From: an uncultured Roseburia sp.
GTDB lineage: Bacteria; Bacillota; Clostridia; Lachnospirales; Lachnospiraceae
Assembly (NCBI GenBank): GCA_944380515.1
Contig: CALWHT010000025.1
Coordinates: 62,001 to 126,000, forward strand
Length of the DNA: 64,000 bases
Direction: 5' to 3'
This document shows, piece after piece, positions 60,728-64,000 of this stretch (its first letter is position 1; each line of letters starts with the position of its first letter). The position numbers and the translations under genes were made by a program. The notes beneath the pieces are model-generated. The model did not search any database. It saw only the letters and a list, made by a program, of their open reading frames with translations, and was not told the origin of the DNA.

Positions 60728-62317
60728 ATGTCCAGAATAGATGTGAGCCATTTGACGTTTTATTATGACGGAAGTTATGAAAATGTGTTTGAGGATGTGT
60801 CGTTTCAGATTGACACCGATTGGAAGCTGGGATTTATCGGGAGAAACGGCAGGGGAAAAACGACGTTTTTAAAGCTTCTGCTCGGTGAGTATGAATATCG
60901 GGGGACGATTTCTTCCGATGTCGTGTTTGACTATTTTCCGTGCAGGGTGAGCGATAAGACGAAGCAGACCATCGAGGTTGTGGAGGAGCTTGCCCCGGAC
61001 TATGAGTTTTGGGAGCTGTGCCGGGAGTGGTCTTATTTAAAGGGGGCAGACGATGTGTGGTTCCGCCCGTTTGAGACGCTAAGCAACGGAGAGCAGACGA
61101 AACTGCTGCTTGCCGTGCTGTTTTTGCGGCAGGAGCATTTTCTTTTGATTGACGAGCCGACGAATCATCTGGATATGGAGACAAGGCAGGTGGTGTGTGA
61201 GTATCTGCGGCGGAAAAAGGGATTTATCCTGGTATCTCATGACCGGGCGTTTTTAGACGGCTGTATCGACCATGTACTCTCGATAAACAGGCAGGGAATT
61301 GAGGTCGTGCAGGGGAATTTTTCGAGCTGGTGGGAAAATAAAGAGCGGCAGGACGCCTATGAACTGGCGGAGCATGAAAAGCTGAAAAAGGACATTAAGC
61401 GTCTTTCGGCTGCGGCCAGACAGGCGAAAGGCTGGGCGGATGCCGTGGAAGCCACCAAAATCGGAAAAAAATCCTTTGAAAATGGTGAAAAGGTCGGACT
61501 GCGCGATTATATCGGGGAAAAATCAAGGCGGATGCAGAAGCGCCGCAAAAACCTGGAACGGCGGCGGGAAAAGGAGCTCGAAGAAAAGTCGAAGCTTTTA
61601 AAAAATGTGGAATCCCAGGAAGAACTCCGGCTTATAACTGCCTCCTATCACAAGGATTTGCTGGTGGAGGCCAAAGCGGTTTCTCTGTCTTACCTCATGG
61701 AAGATGGCGCGGGACAAAAGGAGGTATGCAGCGGTCTTTCATTTGAACTGCGGCAGGGGGACTGTCTGGTGTTAAAGGGGCCAAACGGCTGTGGAAAGTC
61801 AACCGTGCTGCAGGCGGTGCTTGCCGCCGCGGGGGCAGTGCCGGCGTATGCAAAGCAAACGGGGGCCTGCCGAAAGCCGCAGATCGAAAAAGGGAACCTT
61901 ACCGTTTCTTCGGGGCTTAAGATATCCTATGTCTCCCAGGACGCATCCTGGTTATGCGGGAGGCTTGCGGATTATATCGCAGAGGAAAAAATAGATGAAA
62001 CTCTGTTTAAGCAGTTTCTGCGGAAATTGGATTTTTCCCGTTCCCAGTTTGAAAAGCGCATGGAGGAATTTTCCGAGGGACAGAAAAAGAAGGTATTGCT
62101 CGCAAGGAGCCTCTGTGACGCGGCGCATGTGTATATCTGGGATGAACCGCTGAACTTTATCGATATTTTCTCGCGCATGCAGCTCGAGGAGCTCATTTTG
62201 GCGTATCGTCCGACGATGCTTATGGTAGAGCATGATAAGAGCTTTGTGGAGCGCGTGGGCACAAAGGTTGTGGAGCTTTCACAGGCTTGCAATTCAAAGA
62301 AAAGCATGTTACCATAG
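60728..62317 (+). CDS. Lsa-family ABC-F ribosomal protection protein
   Basis: The 529-residue soluble protein has two ABC domains. NBD1: GRNGRGKTTFL, LSNGEQTKLLL, LLIDEPTNHLDM. An inter-domain linker (about 185-300, with KLKKDIKRLSAAARQAKGWA and KKRRKNLERRREKELE-like helices) reaches the ribosomal peptidyl-transferase region. NBD2: GPNGCGKSTVL, FSEGQKKKVLLARSL, YIWDEPLNFIDIFSRMQ. The FSEGQKKK and DEPLNFIDIFSR wording is a hallmark of Lsa/Vga-like resistance proteins against lincosamides, streptogramin A and pleuromutilins. ATG 60728 was chosen because AAGGAG (60712-60717) is upstream. The uORF/terminator leader supports antibiotic-inducible expression. The exact drug spectrum is not deducible. 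Confidence 0.9.
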   Translation: MSRIDVSHLTFYYDGSYENVFEDVSFQIDTDWKLGFIGRNGRGKTTFLKLLLGEYEYRGTISSDVVFDYFPCRVSDKTKQTIEVVEELAPDYEFWELCREWSYLKGADDVWFRPFETLSNGEQTKLLLAVLFLRQEHFLLIDEPTNHLDMETRQVVCEYLRRKKGFILVSHDRAFLDGCIDHVLSINRQGIEVVQGNFSSWWENKERQDAYELAEHEKLKKDIKRLSAAARQAKGWADAVEATKIGKKSFENGEKVGLRDYIGEKSRRMQKRRKNLERRREKELEEKSKLLKNVESQEELRLITASYHKDLLVEAKAVSLSYLMEDGAGQKEVCSGLSFELRQGDCLVLKGPNGCGKSTVLQAVLAAAGAVPAYAKQTGACRKPQIEKGNLTVSSGLKISYVSQDASWLCGRLADYIAEEKIDETLFKQFLRKLDFSRSQFEKRMEEFSEGQKKKVLLARSLCDAAHVYIWDEPLNFIDIFSRMQLEELILAYRPTMLMVEHDKSFVERVGTKVVELSQACNSKKSMLP

Positions 62318-62345
62318 AAACAGCTTCACAGAGAGCAGGGGTTCC

Positions 62346-62494
62346 GTCAGTGGTATTCCTCCTTTCTGCGGAAGAAAACAGATACACGAGTACAAAAATA
62401 TGGCACTGACGCCAAAATCACCGATGACGGCGATTGAGGGGAAAGGTATGGCAAATCATAAGGATATTTCGGCGGCGCAGAGACTGCGGCGCCG
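62346..62494 (+). promoter_or_regulatory. Structured leader upstream of the hydrogenase-maturation operon
   Basis: Three helices stand in order: GTCAGTG/CACTGAC (62346-62352 with 62404-62410), AATC-A-CCG-4 nt-CGG-C-GATT (62416-62435), and a GC-rich stem (62470-62494, 11 bp with one mismatch, AGA loop). An intrinsic terminator follows. The layout is that of a riboswitch or attenuator. No known class was recognised. An in-frame ATG at 62448 with GGGGAAAGG upstream also lies here. Confidence 0.45.
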
Positions 62495-62498
62495 TCAG

Positions 62499-62533
62499 AA
62501 GGCTGTACCTGAAAACGGGTGCGGCCTTTTTTT
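62499..62533 (+). terminator. Intrinsic terminator in the leader of the TM1266-hydE operon
   Basis: AAGGCTGTACC (62499-62509) pairs with GGGTGCGGCCTT (62517-62528, G-U pairs included), then T to 62533. It stands 26 bp before the ATG of the next gene. Confidence 0.7.
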
Positions 62534-62558
62534 CTTTTTACAGGTTATGGAGGATTTT

Positions 62559-62834
62559 ATGGAGACAAGAGTAGCGTTAATCGGAATTATTGTGGAAAAT
62601 ACGGATTCCACGCCGCAGTTAAATCAGCTTTTGCATGAGTACGGCGATTTTATCATCGGCAGGATGGGGATTCCGTACCGGGAGCGCGGCGTGCATGTCA
62701 TCAGCGTGGTGATTGACGCGCCGCAGGATGCCATCAATGCGCTGTCGGGAAAAATCGGGCGGCTCTCCGGAATTACGGCAAAGACTGTTTATTCCAATGT
62801 GGCGGGAAAGGCGGAAAAAAATGCTGCAGAATAA
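62559..62834 (+). CDS. TM1266-family iron-only hydrogenase system putative regulator
   Basis: The 91-residue ACT/NikR-like small protein starts METRVALIGIIVENTDST with GGAGG 5 nt upstream. LHEYGDFIIGRMGIPYRERGVHVISVVIDA and GRLSGITAKTVYSN match the family usually coded beside hydE/hydG/hydF. Its role in hydrogenase maturation or regulation is assumed from this linkage. An in-frame upstream ATG (62448) would add 37 residues, but reading it requires passing the terminator. It overlaps hydE by 14 nt. Confidence 0.9.
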   Translation: METRVALIGIIVENTDSTPQLNQLLHEYGDFIIGRMGIPYRERGVHVISVVIDAPQDAINALSGKIGRLSGITAKTVYSNVAGKAEKNAAE

Positions 62835-63882
62835 AAGAAATACAGGCTCTGCGCTCATAGAAAAAATCGCCGAAACCAAAGACATCACAAGGGAGGAGCT
62901 TTCGTACCTGCTTTCTGGGGAGGATGAGGAAATCATTCAGGAGCTTAACCGAAAGGCAAGGGAAACGGCGGATGAGATTTACGGGAAAAAGGTATTTATC
63001 CGAGGGCTGATTGAATTTACCAATTATTGTAAAAATGACTGTCTTTACTGCGGCATCCGAAAGAGTAACCGCAGGGCGGAGCGTTACCGTCTGACGGAGG
63101 AGGAAATTTTATCCTGCTGTGAGAGCGGCTATGATCTGGGTTTTCGCACCTTCGTGCTGCAGGGCGGGGAGGATGCTTTTTTTACCGACGAAAAAATCTG
63201 CGGCATTGTAAAACAAATCAAGTCCCGCTATCCCGACTGTGCCGTGACGCTTTCCATAGGAGAAAAATCAAGGGAGAGCTATCAGGCGTATTTTGACGCG
63301 GGGGCAGACCGGTATCTGCTGCGCCATGAGACGGCGGACGCGGCGCACTACGGGAGCCTTCACCCGAAGGAAATGTCATGGGAAAACAGAATCCGCTGCC
63401 TTTGGGATTTAAAGGCCATCGGCTATCAGACCGGCTGCGGGTTTATGGTAGGTTCCCCGCATCAGACGGTGGATACGCTGTATGAGGATTTGCAGTTTAT
63501 CCGTAAATTGCAGCCGCAGATGGTCGGGATTGGGCCGTTTATCCCGCAGAAGGACACACCCTTTGGGGGCGAGGCTGCGGGGACGATGGAAATGACGCTG
63601 CGGCTTCTTTCCATTATCCGGCTGCTGCATCCTCCCGTGCTGCTTCCGGCGACGACGGCGCTTGGGACCATTCACCCGAAAGGGAGGGAACTCGGCATTT
63701 TGGCGGGCGCAAACGTGGTAATGCCGAACCTTTCCCCCGTGGGGGTGAGGGAGAAATATAAGCTGTACGACAATAAAATCTGTACCGGAGACGAGGCTGC
63801 GGAGTGCCGCTTTTGCATGGAAAACCGGATGAAGGGCATCGGGTACGAGGTAGCGGTGGACCGGGGAGATTTTCGTGGCTGA
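62821..63882 (+). CDS. hydE: [FeFe]-hydrogenase H-cluster radical SAM maturase HydE
   Basis: The 353-residue TIM-barrel enzyme helps build the dithiomethylamine-bridged di-iron subcluster. The SAM cluster motif is CKNDCLYCGIRKSN (CxxxCxxC), followed by FVLQGGEDAFFTDE, TLSIGEKSRESY, YLLRHETAD and FMVGSPHQTVDTLYEDL. The late CRFCMENR cysteines match the optional second cluster seen in some HydE. Start ATG 62821 has AAAGGCGG upstream and lies inside the end of the TM1266 gene. Confidence 0.95.
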   Translation: MLQNKRNTGSALIEKIAETKDITREELSYLLSGEDEEIIQELNRKARETADEIYGKKVFIRGLIEFTNYCKNDCLYCGIRKSNRRAERYRLTEEEILSCCESGYDLGFRTFVLQGGEDAFFTDEKICGIVKQIKSRYPDCAVTLSIGEKSRESYQAYFDAGADRYLLRHETADAAHYGSLHPKEMSWENRIRCLWDLKAIGYQTGCGFMVGSPHQTVDTLYEDLQFIRKLQPQMVGIGPFIPQKDTPFGGEAAGTMEMTLRLLSIIRLLHPPVLLPATTALGTIHPKGRELGILAGANVVMPNLSPVGVREKYKLYDNKICTGDEAAECRFCMENRMKGIGYEVAVDRGDFRG

Positions 63883-63937
63883 AAAGCTCTGGAAAAGACC
63901 GGAGCGGTTCATAAATCAGAAAGGAAGGAAGATGTGT

Positions 63938-64000
63938 ATGTACGATGTAAAATCAATGAGGGCGGAGGAATTTATCTCCGACGAGGAAATCAGAGAAACG
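63938..64000 (+). CDS. hydG: [FeFe]-hydrogenase maturase HydG, N-terminal start (truncated by window edge)
   Basis: Only 21 codons are seen, starting MYDVKSMRAEEFISDEEI, which is the typical HydG opening. HydG is a radical SAM tyrosine lyase that supplies CO and cyanide for the H-cluster. An ATG at 63932 is too close to AGGAAGGAAG; 63938 was chosen. The gene continues outside the window. Confidence 0.8.
   Translation, partial: MYDVKSMRAEEFISDEEIRET

Noticed and set aside
60547-60768. 73-aa open frame inside the leader of the Lsa-type gene
   Set aside because: No convincing RBS; it runs through the terminator hairpin and into the gene in another frame, and its sequence is cysteine/lysine-rich without pattern. 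The six-codon MIIISC uORF is the better leader.
1-64000. CRISPR array, tRNA genes, prophage or insertion sequences
   Set aside because: No regularly spaced repeats, no CCA-ended tRNA-like folds, no transposase, integrase or phage structural genes were recognised.

Overview
The window looks like chromosome from an anaerobic, spore-forming member of the Lachnospiraceae (Clostridia). Evidence is mixed: GC is roughly 50-55 % by eye, with Gram-positive RBSs (AGGAGG) and sigma-A promoters. Spore-related genes are present (YlmC/YmxH-type protein, SpoVB-like flippase, an amidase-PdaA fusion). Anaerobic genes are present too (PFOR, [FeFe]-hydrogenase maturases HydE/HydG, bacteriohemerythrin). There is a meso-DAP cell wall route (dapF, murE). 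No tRNA, rRNA, CRISPR array, prophage or insertion sequence was recognised.

Layout. 1-7.4 kb: 3' end of a uridine-kinase-like gene, RNase P RNA with its own promoter, a divergent flavodoxin-fold reductase/HxlR pair, a PilT-like ATPase with a broken Walker A, a three-gene zinc-ribbon/DUF5685/DnaJ operon, then pyrBI and a CmpB-type membrane protein on the minus strand. 7.5-21.7 kb: a long housekeeping run murE-priA-def-fmt-yugP-rsmB-rlmN, then prpC-prkC-rsgA-rpe-thiN. An AT-rich mini-cassette with its own promoter and terminator interrupts it at about 16.0-16.4 kb. 21.7-27.7 kb: ychF, ylmC-like, nrdR, a hypothetical gene, a CPBP protease, a cysteine hydrolase, yqeG, rpiB and efp.

27.8-35.2 kb is a sialic-acid utilisation cluster. 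It holds an RpiR-type regulator, an ABC importer (binding lipoprotein and two permeases, no ATPase), nanA, nanE, a YhcH/NanQ-like gene and a ROK kinase. A strong hairpin sits between the binding protein and the permeases. Together they would import N-acetylneuraminate and convert it to GlcNAc-6-P plus pyruvate. 35.2-50.1 kb: SpoVB-like flippase, cysteine desulfurase, HAD phosphatase, YkpA/YbiT-type ABC-F, a large PAS-GGDEF-GGDEF-EAL protein, PFOR, a coiled-coil membrane protein and a CBS/DHH pyrophosphatase. 50.1-58.8 kb: AraC regulator, bacteriohemerythrin, a methionine-gamma-lyase/cystathionine-type PLP enzyme, dapF, a second murE, lepA and hemW.

58.8-64 kb is the most unusual stretch. One polypeptide fuses an N-acetylmuramoyl-L-alanine amidase to a PdaA-type deacetylase. 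In Bacillus these are the two activities (CwlD, PdaA) that make spore-cortex muramic-delta-lactam. Next comes an Lsa-family antibiotic-resistance ABC-F gene behind a leader with a six-codon uORF, an anti-terminator-type inverted repeat and an intrinsic terminator. The window ends in a hydrogenase-maturation operon (TM1266-family regulator, hydE, start of hydG), itself preceded by a structured leader ending in a terminator.

All assignments rest on reading motifs and context; no database search was run.
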